Positions 33,090-44,068 are shown, counted from the first letter of the stretch. The stretch: DNA of 64,000 bases from Theodoxus fluviatilis (GCA_034096865.1 JAWQFJ010001269.1:45964-109963), one strand, 5' to 3'. Notes: generated by a model not told the origin, from the letters alone. Made by a program: numbers and translations.

Positions 33090-33515
33090 ACAATGATACA
33101 GTGCATACAGTCTGCCAACTCCATACAGGGCATACAGTCTGCCAACTCCATACAGGGCATACAGTCTGCCAACTCCATACAGGGCATGCAGTCTGCCAAC
33201 TCCATACAGGGCATACAGTCTGCCAACTCCATACAGGGCATACAGTCTGCCAACTCCATACAGGGCATACAGTCTGCCAACTCCATACAGGGCATACAAT
33301 CTGCCAACTCCATACAGGGCATACAATCTGCCAACTCCATACAGGGCAGGCAGTCTGCCAACTCCATACAAGGTATACAGTCTGCCAACTCCATACAGGG
33401 CATACAGTTTGCCAACTCCATACAGGGCATACAGTCTGCCAACTCCATACAGGGCATACAGTCTGCCAACTCCATACAGGGCATAGTCTGCCAACTCTAT
33501 ACAGGGCATACGGTG
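33090..33515 (+). repeat. 24-bp minisatellite (about 17 units)
   Basis: The unit is CAGTCTGCCAACTCCATACA plus GGGCATA-type sequence, with a period of 24 bases. The period is a multiple of three, so several frames on both strands stay open across it. The 8-residue periodic peptides show no sign of selection that I can see. It lies between VPS25 and UBE2F. Confidence 0.93.
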
Positions 33516-33519
33516 GGTT

Positions 33520-35810
33520 TGCAAACACTTCCTTTCATGACAGGAGTTGTTTACCTTCAATTTCTTTCTTTCTTTCCAAAATGTCTGCGGTGCATAATTT
33601 CTCAACAGCCAGTCAGCAAAAACAACATGGAAAAAGAAAGTGTGCACAACTGAGCTGTATGCTGGTATCAGCAAAGAAGGCTTTGGTATCTGATTTAGCT
33701 GAGTGTCATGCAGCTATTTTGGACAACCAGTCAGTGCCCAACTTAGCACAGGATAAATGGCTCAGGATTTACTCATGGTCATTATTACCAGCAGCATCAC
33801 CACTACTCTTCCTCCTACTTTGTTTCATCAAACTTTCTTAGATAACATTGCTTGCTCAATGCTCTTGGTGATGAAAGTCCTCAAGTCATCTGGTTTGGAC
33901 AGGAATTTTTTCCTGATATCAGTATTGGTGATTTAGCTAGATCAAACCTTACTGAGCTTCTCATTACAGTATCATGGTTGTCATTTGTGTCTTTATCTCA
34001 TCTGAGTTTAGCTGTCTAATCTGCCTTGTGGTACTTGAATATGAATGAATATCTGTACACCACTTAATTTACTAATTTGAGGTTACTTAAGTAAAGATTG
34101 TTAATTGATTATAAATGTAGTTATTAAAGTCTGTGTATATTAATCTAATCTGAATGTAAGTAAAGATCTGTGTACTAATTATGTCACTATTTTATGGTGA
34201 CCTAGGTAGAGAATGTTAATTGATGATAAACATCTTGATTACACTTACAGTTTGGGTACATTGATGTAATCTGAGTTGAGCTTGTTATCTGGTTTTTAAT
34301 TCTGGTGTAGATGTTTACAACTGTGTCCAACTTATGTCACCAATTGTTGATGACTGAGGGTTAAAGTGAAGTAAAAGGAGACTTGATTTTCATAGATTAA
34401 AACTGCTGACAACACTGATTAGGTAAGGCTGAGCTCTTCAGTATGTATGTACAAAGGCATTGCTTTCAGTGGCTTGTCTCCATTTCATAGCTGATCTGCT
34501 TGTTAGCTGGTGATCTTGAAAGTAAACAGGAATGCTTTTTCAGTGCTTTGATTTTTTGATTTTTTTTAGTTGCCATGTAAATCATTGTAGGTAGGAATTT
34601 TGTTTATTGAGGCTTGCATTTACTATACAAGAGTTCTGGGGAAAAAATTTCTTCAGAGTTGTGTAGTCATGTCAAAGTGGTTGATTTCAGAAGTGTTCGC
34701 TGTTAAGCTCTCTTTTAAAGAAGTTAGGCCACACACTAAAAATAAAATGTTGTTGGGGTGATTTTACAGACCCTGTTTTTGTTGTTTTTTTCATCTGCAG
34801 ACCCCAAACCTTTTTTTTTTAATCATGTGAAAGAAAAAAATCAAAGTTAAACAAGGAACTGCCTATTTGGGGAGTTCTGAGGTATCATTCTATGTGGCAT
34901 CTCCAGAGTGGTCGCCTCCTTTGCACATTGCACCAACAGAAAGTTGAGAGGGCAAACCTCCACCAAGTATGCCTGTCAATTCCTCTTCCATCTCCTGTAG
35001 CTGTATAGTCATCACCTGTAGTCTCTTCCATCACCTGTAGCTGTATAGTCATCACCTGTAGTCTCTTCCATCACCTGTAGCTGTATAGTTTATTACCTCT
35101 GCCGATGTCATCAATAGTTTGAAGTCATCAACTTCGTGATATGTGATAAAATAGATCATCTATCTTCATGCCTCCAAATCCAAAACTAGGCAATAGACAA
35201 CCTCCAAAATTTAATAAATTGCCCCTTGGATGAAACCCTAACCTTCCACCAAGTTCCATCAGAATCTGACGTGAACTTCTCAAGTTAATTTTGCCGAATA
35301 ACTAACAAATGAATAGGGTCAAGCATGACCTCTTTGGTGGAGGTCAAAAGGGCATCCCATGCTACCAACTACACACATTAATGCACATTTTGGAGTAGGT
35401 GAAAACAATCGGGACATGCAATGAATTTTTTTATGTACATGATATTTTCTAGGACATTCATCCTGATGAATGAGGAGATGCCCAAGTCACTTGCCAGGGC
35501 GGTTCCATGTCAGTATGGGAACCTTTGACTTAAACTGGGCCACGCCACTTTGAGATTTGGGAAACCTGTGAGTGAATGAAATGTGCACTTCAAATGAGCA
35601 CTTGCTGAACCCCGTGAGCTGAAAGAGAAAGAGACTGCCCCTCCAGCTCCACCACCAAGTGCGTTGCAGCTCTTGGTGGACAAGGGCAGAGAGCAGCATC
35701 TGTTGCCAACAAGAGCACTATGCCCTATGCTAATAAAAAGTGTTTTCAGTGTAACAGAAACGTTATGGTTAAATTAATACTGTTTTAGCATGATTTTTCA
35801 TCAATCGCGC
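33520..35810. other. intergenic, no gene recognised
   Basis: This is AT-rich unique-looking sequence with short frames only. Three near-identical CTGTAGCTGTATAGTCATC segments occur at 34997-35090. A GTTATGGTAAC-family trace (AAGTTAAACAAGGAACTGCC) is near 34740-34870. No splice-consistent exons were found. Confidence 0.5.
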
Positions 35811-35817
35811 GCGCGTA

Positions 35818-35819
35818 CA

Positions 35820-35879
<60 letters not shown>

Positions 35880-35884
35880 CACAC
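35818..35884 (+). repeat. (AC)n microsatellite
   Basis: About 30 AC dinucleotides preceded by GCGCGCG. Confidence 0.95.
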
Positions 35885-36474
35885 ATACACAAATTTAATG
35901 CACATCATCTTAATCTGGACTCCTTTAAAAGAAGAAGAAAAGAGATCAGCCCTACCTGCCCTGTTCTATTTCTATTTTTTGTCAGTGTAACCTTAGCCAG
36001 AACTTTTAAATTTTTGTATCTTCATGCAGAATTTTCAGAACCCCTTTCACTGATACTGAGGCCCCACTAATGGACTTGTGTGAGGAAAGGGGTGCGGACC
36101 CCGCTCCGCAGGCGATCCACAGCATCTGATTGGCGGCATTTTACACAGGCATTTTGTGCTTGAAACAGAGCCAAATCACCTTGACGACTGCTGCAAATAT
36201 GATATTCATCATAACCCAATTCAGCTGAAAGCACATTGTGTACACCAGTTAGTCAATTATTCACACTTTATTGTCATTCTGTGGGCGGAATAACGGTTGA
36301 AGATTGCGTATGTGAGCTAGCAAGCACATAACTGATTTGGTTGTCATTCTGAGTGGGAGTCAGTGCGAATTAGACTACCAGCATCACACCCTTTTTCTCA
36401 GACGATTCCACTGGTGTGGCCCATCAGTGGAAGGGATTCAGAATTTTCTGTTCCTGAGGGTTTGGAGTAGTAAA

Positions 36475-36477
<3 letters not shown>

Positions 36478-36531
<54 letters not shown>
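36478..36531 (+). repeat. (CT)n tract upstream of the UBE2F acceptor
   Basis: About 26 CT dinucleotides lie 50 bases before the acceptor of the first UBE2F coding exon, so the tract forms part of an extended polypyrimidine region. Confidence 0.95.
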
Positions 36532-36532
<1 letters not shown>

Positions 36533-36580
36533 CTTCCCCCTGCATGGTGTTCTACATGCTGTGTGCATTGTGTTATGCAG

Positions 36581-36694
36581 ACAACATGATTACCCTCTCC
36601 AAGAAGTTGAAGCAGCAGGCGGCGCTGAAGAAGGAGGGGGAGAATGTCGCAGAGCAAAAAAGGCTTTCCATCCGTGACAGACTTCTGTCCAAAG
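36581..36694 (+). CDS. UBE2F: UBE2F first coding exon (NEDD8-conjugating E2)
   Basis: The acceptor TGTTATGCAG precedes ACAAC and the start codon at 36586-36588. The exon encodes MITLSKKLKQQAALKKEGEN, then VAEQKRLSIRDRLLSK, and ends at a GTGGGG donor with one base of the next codon. The M-x-TL-x-x-KLK start and the S-x-RD-x-LL-x-K block match the N-terminal extension of UBE2F. In the family this region binds the NEDD8 E1, and its N-terminal Met docks on DCN-type proteins. UBE2F passes NEDD8 to CUL5 with RBX2. An upstream 5' UTR exon must exist, because a splice acceptor precedes the ATG. Confidence 0.92.
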
Positions 36695-37429
36695 GTGGGG
36701 TCTAATTGTTGTCTTGTGCTCTCACTCCTTGACTCTGCATGCATGTCTGTCACTGTTCTTGTGTGCAGTAGAGAATTTGCAGCAAATCTCTGGAGCTAGA
36801 TGTTTCACAAAGACATGTAACAGGGTGACACAACTTTGCTGACTTTGCTTTCTGTGGCTGCCCACTCAGCACTGTTTTCCTTTCATGGTAAACATCCTCT
36901 CCAATTCCATTCCCGCACCAGACTCTTGGACACAAATGCCTACTGAAGCCATACCCTCCCATGCCAGCCTCCCCTTCCTATGCCTCCTTGCACTTGAATG
37001 TCTTCCTTGCCACCACTCTGTTTCTTCTGGACATCAGGCCCCTCCCAAGTTCTTGGACAGCAGATGCCCACTCTACCCCCCCCCCCCCTCTTCCCATGCA
37101 TTCCTGGTACCACCCCCCATCCCACACCCTCTCCGTCCCATGCCACACCTTTCTCTTGACCCCTCCCCAGAACCCAGCGTTTTCCGGTTTTATGGAATAT
37201 ATTGAGGTGACCACTTGTGCTTAGAGCAGAGTAGAGTAGAGCAGAATAGAGTACGGACTCATTCTTGCAGCTACTGAATAAATGGATGAAATGGGAACCG
37301 ACTGACTCCATGTCCCTCTGTGCCTCTGCTGCCCAACACTTGGGAGGCAGGGGAAAAGTTCCCAAAACCTGCACCGTAGCCCCGGCAACGTCAATGATGG
37401 TGCCGCTACAACATATGCGTACTTCTACT

Positions 37430-37640
37430 TGTGTATACACACACATGCAGGCATTGACACACAGAGACATGCACACACATGCAGGCATTGACACACAGAT
37501 GTGCAGCCACACGTGCATGCACACACACACACACACACATGGCATGCACACACACATTTGTAGTTGCATGTATGCATGCATTAACATGTGCATGCACAAA
37601 CAGAAACATAACAAACCATCATACACACATCACATACATA
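37430..37640 (+). repeat. (CA)n-rich block
   Basis: Interrupted ACACAC with CATGCA segments, in the first UBE2F intron. No exon is visible. Confidence 0.8.
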
Positions 37641-37699
37641 TATTCTATCACACATCTTTGTATCTGTTTTCTCAGCAACTGAGTGAATGTTGTCAACTG

Positions 37700-38440
37700 T
37701 GACTAATTGACTGACTGACTGTCACTGACTGACTGGCAGTTAGTGTTACTGGCTGTGACAGTTAGTGACTGTTACTGACTGACTGTTACTGACTGATTGT
37801 CACTGACTGGCTGTGGCTGTTAGTGTTACTGGCTGTGACAGTGACTGTTACCGACTGACTGTTACTGACTGATTGTCACTGGCTGACTGTGGCTGTTAGT
37901 GTTACTGGCTGTGACAGTTAGTGACTGTGACTTTTGTTGACTGGCTGTAATTGTTTATGACTAGTACTGACTGACTGTCTGTGGCTGTTACTGTTACTGA
38001 CTGTTACTGTCACTGACAATAACTGTTGCTGACTTATTATGGCTGTTACTCACTGTTACTGTTACTGTCTGACTGGCTGTTATTGACTGACTGGTTTTTG
38101 CTGACAAACTGTGACTGTTGCTGACTGTAACTGTCGCTGACTGTGACTGTTGCTGTGACTTGCTGACAATGATCATCATCGACTGACTGGTTGTTGCTGA
38201 CTGGTTGTTGCTGACTAGTTGTTGCTGACTGACTGTTGATGTGACTGTGACTGACTGACTGACTGTGACTGATGTGACTGTTGCTGTGACTGACTGACTG
38301 TCAGTGACTGTGACTGTCAGTGACTGTGACTGTCAGTGGCTGTGGCTGTCAGTGGCTGTGGCTGTCAGTGACTGTCAGTGACTGTGACTGGCTGACTGTG
38401 ACTTTTGCCGACTGACTGTGAATACTACGGTGACTGTTGC
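37700..38440 (+). repeat. GACT/TGACTG low-complexity tract
   Basis: About 740 bases are composed of TGACTGACTG, GTTACTGAC and GTGACTGT variations. The tract ends only about 10 bases before the acceptor of the second UBE2F coding exon. Confidence 0.9.
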
Positions 38441-38451
38441 TTTTCTGACAG

Positions 38452-38615
38452 AGGTGCCAGAGATGGAGGAGAACTTGCCCAGAACATGCCGAGTCCACTT
38501 TGAAGACCCCAACAAGTTGCACAAGTTTTCCCTGACCATCCAGCCAGATGAGGGCTTTTGGCAAGGTGGCAAATTCAAGTTTTCCATCGAGGTCCCAGAT
38601 GACTACAATATAGCT
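38452..38615 (+). CDS. UBE2F: UBE2F second coding exon
   Basis: The acceptor TTTTCTGACAG is followed by 164 bases completing the Glu codon and encoding [20 protein letters not shown], then [20 protein letters not shown] and [14 protein letters not shown], with a GTGAGT donor. This is the first half of the UBC fold. PDEG-x-x-QGG-F-F is the canonical E2 beta-sheet motif, and NLP-TC-VHF-DPN-LH-F is specific to UBE2F. The next expected residues (PPKVKCLTKIWHPN and the catalytic cysteine region) do not occur before 44069. Confidence 0.93.
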
Positions 38616-38739
38616 GTGAGTATTTTTTAAATGCCATTTCAATACTCTGCTGCCATCCTAGTGATTTTGCTGTGAATTTGCATATGCTTGCAACGAGAAA
38701 ATGCAGCATTTGTATGTATGTATGTATGTATGTATGTCA

Positions 38740-39023
38740 TTTATAGAGCGCCTGAATTCAGCACTTCTGCTGCTCTTCGGCGCTTTACACAACAGCATAT
38801 TGTCGTTTCAGTCTCGGAAGAGGAAGGTCTTTAGGCCTCTTTTGAAGCTGGACAGAGATGGGGCAGCTCTGAGTGGTTCTGGGAGAGAATACCACAGCCT
38901 TGGGGCGGTAGCAACAAAAGCTCTGTCTCCCCATTTTTGGGGCTTAACTTGGGCACATCTGAGGAGAACACTATGGGCCGATCTGGGGCGGGTTTCAAAA
39001 TAGGTAGTCGATCTTGGTCGCAA
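38740..39023 (-). mobile_element. non-LTR retrotransposon 3' fragment
   Basis: The minus strand encodes GDRAFVATAPRLWYSLPEPL then SLSSFKRGLKTFLF, the common LINE C-terminal motif. A (TATG)n run at 38713-38737 on the plus strand lies at its 3' side. It is related to, but distinct from, 8405-8773. It is in the UBE2F intron. Confidence 0.75.
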
Positions 39024-39059
39024 GATCTTGCTTCGCAGTAAGAGCTAGCTAAAAAAGAA

Positions 39060-39600
39060 ACTGGCCAGTGGCGAGCGAAGATCCAAGATGGCGACGACCG
39101 AGACTAAGGTTTATGTTTTGTGATGCTTCGACACTGAAAATATTCGATAATTCGTTCTCCGCTGACTCATGTGTGCCTTAATTTGTCACCTCGCTGCAAT
39201 CTCAGCTGGACAATTGAAGTAGATTACGGATTTTCCCTCCAGGTTTACTGGAGGTCCTACAGACTTTATCTGTCTGTGTGTGTGTGTGTGTGTCTGTCTG
39301 TCCCGTCTCCACGGCCTATATCTCAAAAACTACTGGACGGATTTCCTTGAGATTTTGCACACTGACTGGAAGTTAGGTCCCATTCAATATTATCAAATTT
39401 TCAGAATCGAGGTTTGAAAAGAAAGTGACTTTTTTACATTTTGGTGTTTCAATGAAAACGATTCAACAGACTCCATTTTGCAAAATCTGTGACGTCATCA
39501 TTTGACGTCGTATAACGTGACGTCATTTGCGAGGAGATTTTTGAAGGAGGGTGAATAGAATAGAATAGAATAGAATTCGTGACGTCATTTGCGAGGACAG
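39060..39600 (+). repeat. interspersed repeats without coding content
   Basis: 39110-39220 (GACACTGAAAATATTCGATA, CACCTCGCTGCAATCT, CTGGACAATTG) recurs diverged at 59125-59215. 39300-39480 has CTACTGGACGGATTTCCTTG-type sequence, and GTGACGTCAT occurs several times (CRE-like). AATAGAATAGAAT simple repeats follow. Confidence 0.5.
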
Positions 39601-39676
39601 AGAATGATTTAGATAGATATGTCCTCAGATGTCTTAGGCCGCAAGGCCTTTATCTGATCTTTTGATCAGTACTTAT

Positions 39677-39718
39677 GGCTACTCTCACTCTCTCTCTGTC
39701 TCTCTCTCTGTCTCTCTC

Positions 39719-39776
<58 letters not shown>

Positions 39777-39950
39777 ACCCACCCTCTTACTCTCATTCTC
39801 TCTTCCCTTCCTCCCCTTTTCCCAGCTCCCCTCCCCCCCCCCTCTCTCTCACTCTCTCTGTCTCTCTCTCTGTCTCTCTCTCTGTCTCTCTCTCTCTGTC
39901 TCTCTCTGTCTCTCTCTCTGTCTCTGTCTCTCTCTCTCTGTCTCTGTCTC

Positions 39951-40003
<53 letters not shown>
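39677..40003 (+). repeat. (CT)n/(CTGT) pyrimidine tract
   Basis: About 325 bases of CTCTCT with TGTC interruptions. It separates the two halves of what looks like a retroposon tail (GGCCGCAAGGCC before, CAAGGGCTGAATGTAAGTAA after). The latter resembles 54466-54485. Confidence 0.9.
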
Positions 40004-40006
<3 letters not shown>

Positions 40007-40057
40007 CACATTTGAATATTTTGCCTCAAGGGCTGAATGTAAGTAAGAAAGGCAATA

Positions 40058-40242
40058 CAGTAGTCGCCGCTTATAAAACACGCGGTTAATAAAAACAGCC
40101 GTTTTTTAAATACAGTTGGTAAGGTCCGGATTTACTTCGTTACTGATGGACATGTTCAACAAGCAAACGGTTAATAAAAACGCCGCTTATTAAAAACACT
40201 TTTGTTCGGTCCCAATGTGTTTTTAATAAGCGGCGACTACTG
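40058..40242. mobile_element. 185-bp MITE with CAGTAGTCGCCGC ends and TA duplication
   Basis: It begins CAGTAGTCGCCGCTTATAAA and ends with ATAAGCGGCGACTACTG, flanked by TA on both sides (40056-40057 and 40243-40244). TA duplication plus CAGT ends fits the pogo/Tigger branch of Tc1-mariner. The interior has no coding capacity. Possible relatives with CAGTAGTC starts occur near 5153 and (inverted) near 9774. Confidence 0.8.
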
Positions 40243-40817
40243 TACTGCCTAATTCACTACCCTTGTAAAATAAAGTTCGTTCGTTCGTTCTGTCTGTCCT
40301 GACTTAAGCGCAACAACTTGGTACTGGTAGTCTGTTGGCTTGGCCTAATGGCAGTGAATCGATAATAAAAAGGGGGGAAAACATTTCGTTTGTTTTGTTT
40401 TGTTCTTGCAGCACTTCAAAGATGGTGTGTAGGTCTGTGACTGTCTGTCTCCATGTGTTTTGTGGTGTGTAGGTCTGTGACTGTTTCATATGTTGTGGTG
40501 TGTAGGTCGGTGTCTGTCTCTCTCCTTGTGTTGGACCTTTTACTGGTGAACGTATTTCATAGCATCAGACAATACTAGCATTGTACACGATGTCAACAGC
40601 AGGCAGGTTCGAGGACAACAATGTATTTATAATCTATCCTGGTGCCGCTGAGGTCCGCGCGTCAGCTATAAATAGAAGTACGAGAAGCTTGGATTTGTAA
40701 AATGTATTTCACGACCTATTGACGCAATCAACATACAGCTTTGATAAATTAAGACAGCCCAGGGTTATATTAGCGTTATAAATTAACATATAGGCTTACT
40801 GACCTTATTTCAAGAAA

Positions 40818-40820
40818 NNN
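40818..40820. other. assembly gap (3 N)
   Basis: Three undetermined bases lie between UBE2F exons 38452-38615 and 44069-44131, about 150 bases before the NALCN-like exon. Confidence 1.
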
Positions 40821-40976
40821 TAAGCAAAGACTTTGGTTATTAATCTCCATTCATAAATTGTCAGAGGTTGGGTCTTCAGTGTACCTACATGAAGAGGATT
40901 GACTGGCAGTCAAAAGAATTGTGTTTTTGATCCATAATAAGCATATTTGTGAATGCTGCTATGATGTGCATTATAG

Positions 40977-41156
40977 GAACCAGCAGGAGGAGGATTTGCG
41001 AGAGAACCATCCTTACTTTGACACACCATTGTTCTTCATCGGGCGGGAGAGCAAACTGCGAAAGGTTTGCGGGCTGATCGTCAATGCCAAGTATGAATAC
41101 ACACTTCGAGACCCCATCACTGGCAAGGAGATCAAGAGCAAGTACAAGACCATACA
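40977..41156 (+). CDS. NALCN: NALCN-like sodium-leak channel exon (isolated)
   Basis: The acceptor GTGCATTATAG is followed by 180 bases and a GTGAGT donor. The exon encodes NQQEEDLRENHPYFDTPLFF, then IGRESKLRKVCGLIVNAKYE and DPITGKEIKSKYKTIQ. From memory of the family, it matches the NALCN cytoplasmic linker preceding domain III (DLRE-HPYFD-PLF-x-GRE...DP-TG...KY), just ahead of the LGLVTYLDW segment. No other NALCN exon is seen in the window. The parent gene has dozens of exons, so this is a stray fragment: a translocated piece, a nested gene, or a scaffold misjoin next to the N run. Confidence 0.7.
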
Positions 41157-41159
41157 GTG

Positions 41160-41336
41160 AGTTGGCAGTGCCGAGTGACACGGGTTGCTGTTGCTTGGCA
41201 GTGCCGAGTGACACGGGTTGCTGTTGCTTGGCAGTGCCGAGTGACACGGGTTTGTGTTGCTTGGCAGTGCCGAGTGACACGGGTTGGTGTTGCTTGGCAG
41301 TGCCGAGTGACACGGGTTGCTGTTGCTTGGCAGTGG
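41160..41336 (+). repeat. 33-bp minisatellite starting at the NALCN-like donor
   Basis: The unit TTGGCAGTGCCGAGTGACAC plus GGGTTGCTGTTGC occurs about 5.5 times, and the first unit starts within the GTGAGTTGGCAG donor context. A single-base variant (TTGTG, TTGGTG) marks individual units. Confidence 0.93.
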
Positions 41337-41409
41337 GATTTATGAGCCTGGAATGAGTCGAGTTCTCTTCCTTCTCTGTGGCATTCCAGGTTGCTTGATG
41401 ACCAGCAGA

Positions 41410-41610
41410 GTTTCCCCCTGTGGGTTCGGGGTAAGAATTGACCCACCTCATCTCCCTACACGATTCATAAGAGGCGAATAACTAGGGACACAGTGACTTG
41501 CCTGATGTTTACCCTAAACTCTTCTAGTGATTTTCGTGCTTAATGGCCTTACATAGCCTACAAAGGCTGATAGGCGCGTAGTAAAACACCATCCATCATC
41601 ATCATCACCA
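41410..41610 (+). mobile_element. SINE-like repeat with CATC tail
   Basis: It carries CCCCCTGTGGGTTCGGGGTA, ATTCATAAGAGGCGAATAAC and GCTGATAGGCGCGTAGTAAA, then CCATCCATCATCATC. It is a good full-length member of the family. Confidence 0.65.
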
Positions 41611-41639
41611 GCAGAGTGCCTGGACACTATTATTTTAAA

Positions 41640-41949
41640 CGTTAGTAACCTATACATCTTTTTATGCCATTATAATTATTTATTATAACTAACAATCATT
41701 CATTATCATCATCATCATCATCACCATCATCATTATTATCATTATTATTATATATTATTATTATTTTAGTATTATTAATTATTATTATTATTATTACAAT
41801 CATTATTACTATTCATCATCATCATCAACATCATCTCATCATCATCATCATCATCATCATCATTATTATCATATATTATTCATTATTATCCATTATTATC
41901 ATTATTATTATTATTATTATTATTACTACTACTACTACCTATTATTATT
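41640..41949 (+). repeat. (ATT)/(ATC) trinucleotide-rich tract
   Basis: About 300 bases of TTATTA, ATCATC and mixed trinucleotides follow the SINE tail and run directly into pearl-like copy 3. Confidence 0.9.
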
Positions 41950-42793
41950 GACTCACATGCAAAGCAAAAGTGAGTCTATGTACTCACCAATTTCGTCTGT
42001 CCGGGCGTCCGGGCGTCCGTTTAAAACTTTAACGTTGGATTTTTCTCTGAGACTATTAAGTCTATCAACACCCAATTTGGCATGATGGTGTATGATGACA
42101 AGGCCTCAAAAAGCATACATAGTGACTTGACCTTGCTTCAAGGTCAAGGTTGCAGGGGCCATAAATTTTGTCTAAAAAACAGCCATTTTTAACATTTTCT
42201 CAAATTTCTCTGAAGTTTTTGAGATTGAATACCTGACCTATATATGGTGTATAGGGCAAAGTAAGCCCTATCTTTTGATATTAGTTTGGTTGACCTTGCT
42301 TCAAGGTCAAGGTCACAAGAGCTCTTCAAAGTTGGATTGTATACACATTTTGAAGTGACCTTGACCCTGAACTATAGAAGATAACTGTTTCAAACTTAAT
42401 AATTATGTGGGGCACATGTTATACTTTCATCATGAGACACATTTGGTCACATATCATCAAGGTCAAGGTCACTTTGACCCTTATGAAATGTGACCAAAAT
42501 GGGGTAGTGAACCACTAAAAGTGACCATATCTCATGGTAGAAAGTGCCAATAAGTACCATTGTGCTTCCTATGTCTTGAATTAACAGCTTTGTGTTGCAT
42601 GACCTTGGATGACCTTGACCTTGGGTCAAGGTCACATGTATTTTGGTAGGAAAAATGTGTAAAGCAGTTCTTAGTGTATGATGTCATTGCTAGGTTTAGT
42701 TGTTTGACCTTGACCTTGAAGGCCACCTGAAGGTCAAGCTCATGTAAAGGTCAAGGTCAAACATGTGAGTCGTATGGGCTTTGCCCTTCTTGT
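41950..42793 (-). mobile_element. pearl-like element, copy 3 (complete, inverted)
   Basis: It starts GACTCACATGCAAAGCAAAA and ends GGGCTTTGCCCTTCTTGTT, the reverse complement of copies 1 and 2. Both 163-bp cores are present. It is more diverged than the other copies. Confidence 0.8.
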
Positions 42794-42838
42794 TTTTGTT
42801 GTTGCTTGTTTTCTTTGTTTTGTTTTAATATTCAAAAA

Positions 42839-42988
42839 GGGAAATACATGCATATGGCTAGCTGGAAATTAATCTTTGGACAAGGACTGTATGTCAAGCT
42901 GAAGAGTAAATTTACACACTCACAGTACAGAGGAGTCGGTCTTCCTCCCAAGTATATGACCTGTGTATTCTGTCATGCAGCTAATCAG
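42839..42988 (+). CDS. possible uncharacterised exon between two pearl copies
   Basis: A 150-base open stretch encodes KYMHMASWKLIFGQGLYVKL, then KSKFTHSQYRGVGLPPKYMT and CVFCHAANQ, ending at a CAG|GTGAGG donor. A weak acceptor (TTTTAATATTCAAAAAG) precedes it. Composition is protein-like, but I do not recognise the family, and it matches neither UBE2F nor NALCN as I know them. Confidence 0.3.
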
Positions 42989-43014
42989 GTGAGGCTTTCC
43001 CCTGGGCTATTTTT

Positions 43015-43687
43015 GACTCACATGCGAAGCAAAAGTGAGTCTATGTACTCAGCCGTGTCGTCCGTCCGTCCGGGCGTAAAAAACTTAAACGTTGGATTTT
43101 TCTCGGAGACTATTAAGTCTATCAACACCAAATGTGGCATGATGGTGTATGATGACAAGGCCTAAAAAAACATACATAGTGACTTGACCTTGCTTCAAGG
43201 TCAAGGTCACAGGAGCTCTTCAAAGTTGGATTGTATACATATTTTGAAGTGACCTTGACCCTGAACTATGGAAGATAACTGTTTCAAACTTCATAATTAT
43301 GTGGGGCACATGTTATACTTTCATCATGAGACACATTTGTTCACATATCATCAAGGTCAAGGTCACTTTGACCCTTATGAAATGTGACCAAAATGGGGTA
43401 GTGAACCACTAAAAGTGACTATATCTCATGGTAGAAAGTGCCAATAAGCACCATTGTGCTTCCTATGTCTTGAATTAACAGCTTTGTGTTGCATGACCTT
43501 GGATGACCTTGACCTTGGGTCAAGGTCACATGTATTTTGGTAGGAAAAATGTGTAAAGCATTTCTTTGTGTATGATGTCATTGGTAGGTTTAGTTGTTTG
43601 ACCTTGACCTTGAAGGTCACCTGAAGGTCAAGGTCATATAAAGGTCAAGGTCAAGCATGTGAGTCATATGGGCTTTGCCCTTCTTGT
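43015..43687 (-). mobile_element. pearl-like element, copy 4 (one core deleted)
   Basis: It has the same ends as copy 3 but is 673 bases. The sequence passes directly from the first core into the end of the second (GTGACTTGACCTTGCTTCAA then GGAGCTCTTCAAAG). One 163-bp unit is therefore missing, and the microsatellite is short. Confidence 0.82.
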
Positions 43688-44068
43688 TAACTCTTGCATC
43701 TCCACTTGGTATGTGACACGATACGCACAGAGTCAGCGCCGAATTTCCGATTGGTACTTGGCATCCAGCCAAATTCTGAAATGGTACACCATCAGTACAT
43801 TTCTTCCAAAAAAAATTTATTTATTGATGAAGACAGCCTAAAACAATCTCTGAAATGCTCTGATTCCAAATCTATGCATGGTTTTATTGTAGCTTTTGCT
43901 GTTCTGGATCTTTGTGCTAGCACAGATAGATATTTTTTTCTTTTATTGTATAGTAGAAAAGAAGTATTACTATTAGAGACTGGTGGTGTTGCTCATTTTC
44001 CTGTTCTATTAATTGGTTGTGGATATGTATTTGATACTCAGCACTTTCCTTTTTTATACTGTTTTCAG

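Noticed and set aside
36979..37626. Minus-strand frame of 228 codons in the UBE2F intron
   Set aside because: It combines a (CA)n tract with CCC-rich sequence, with no domain or splice support.
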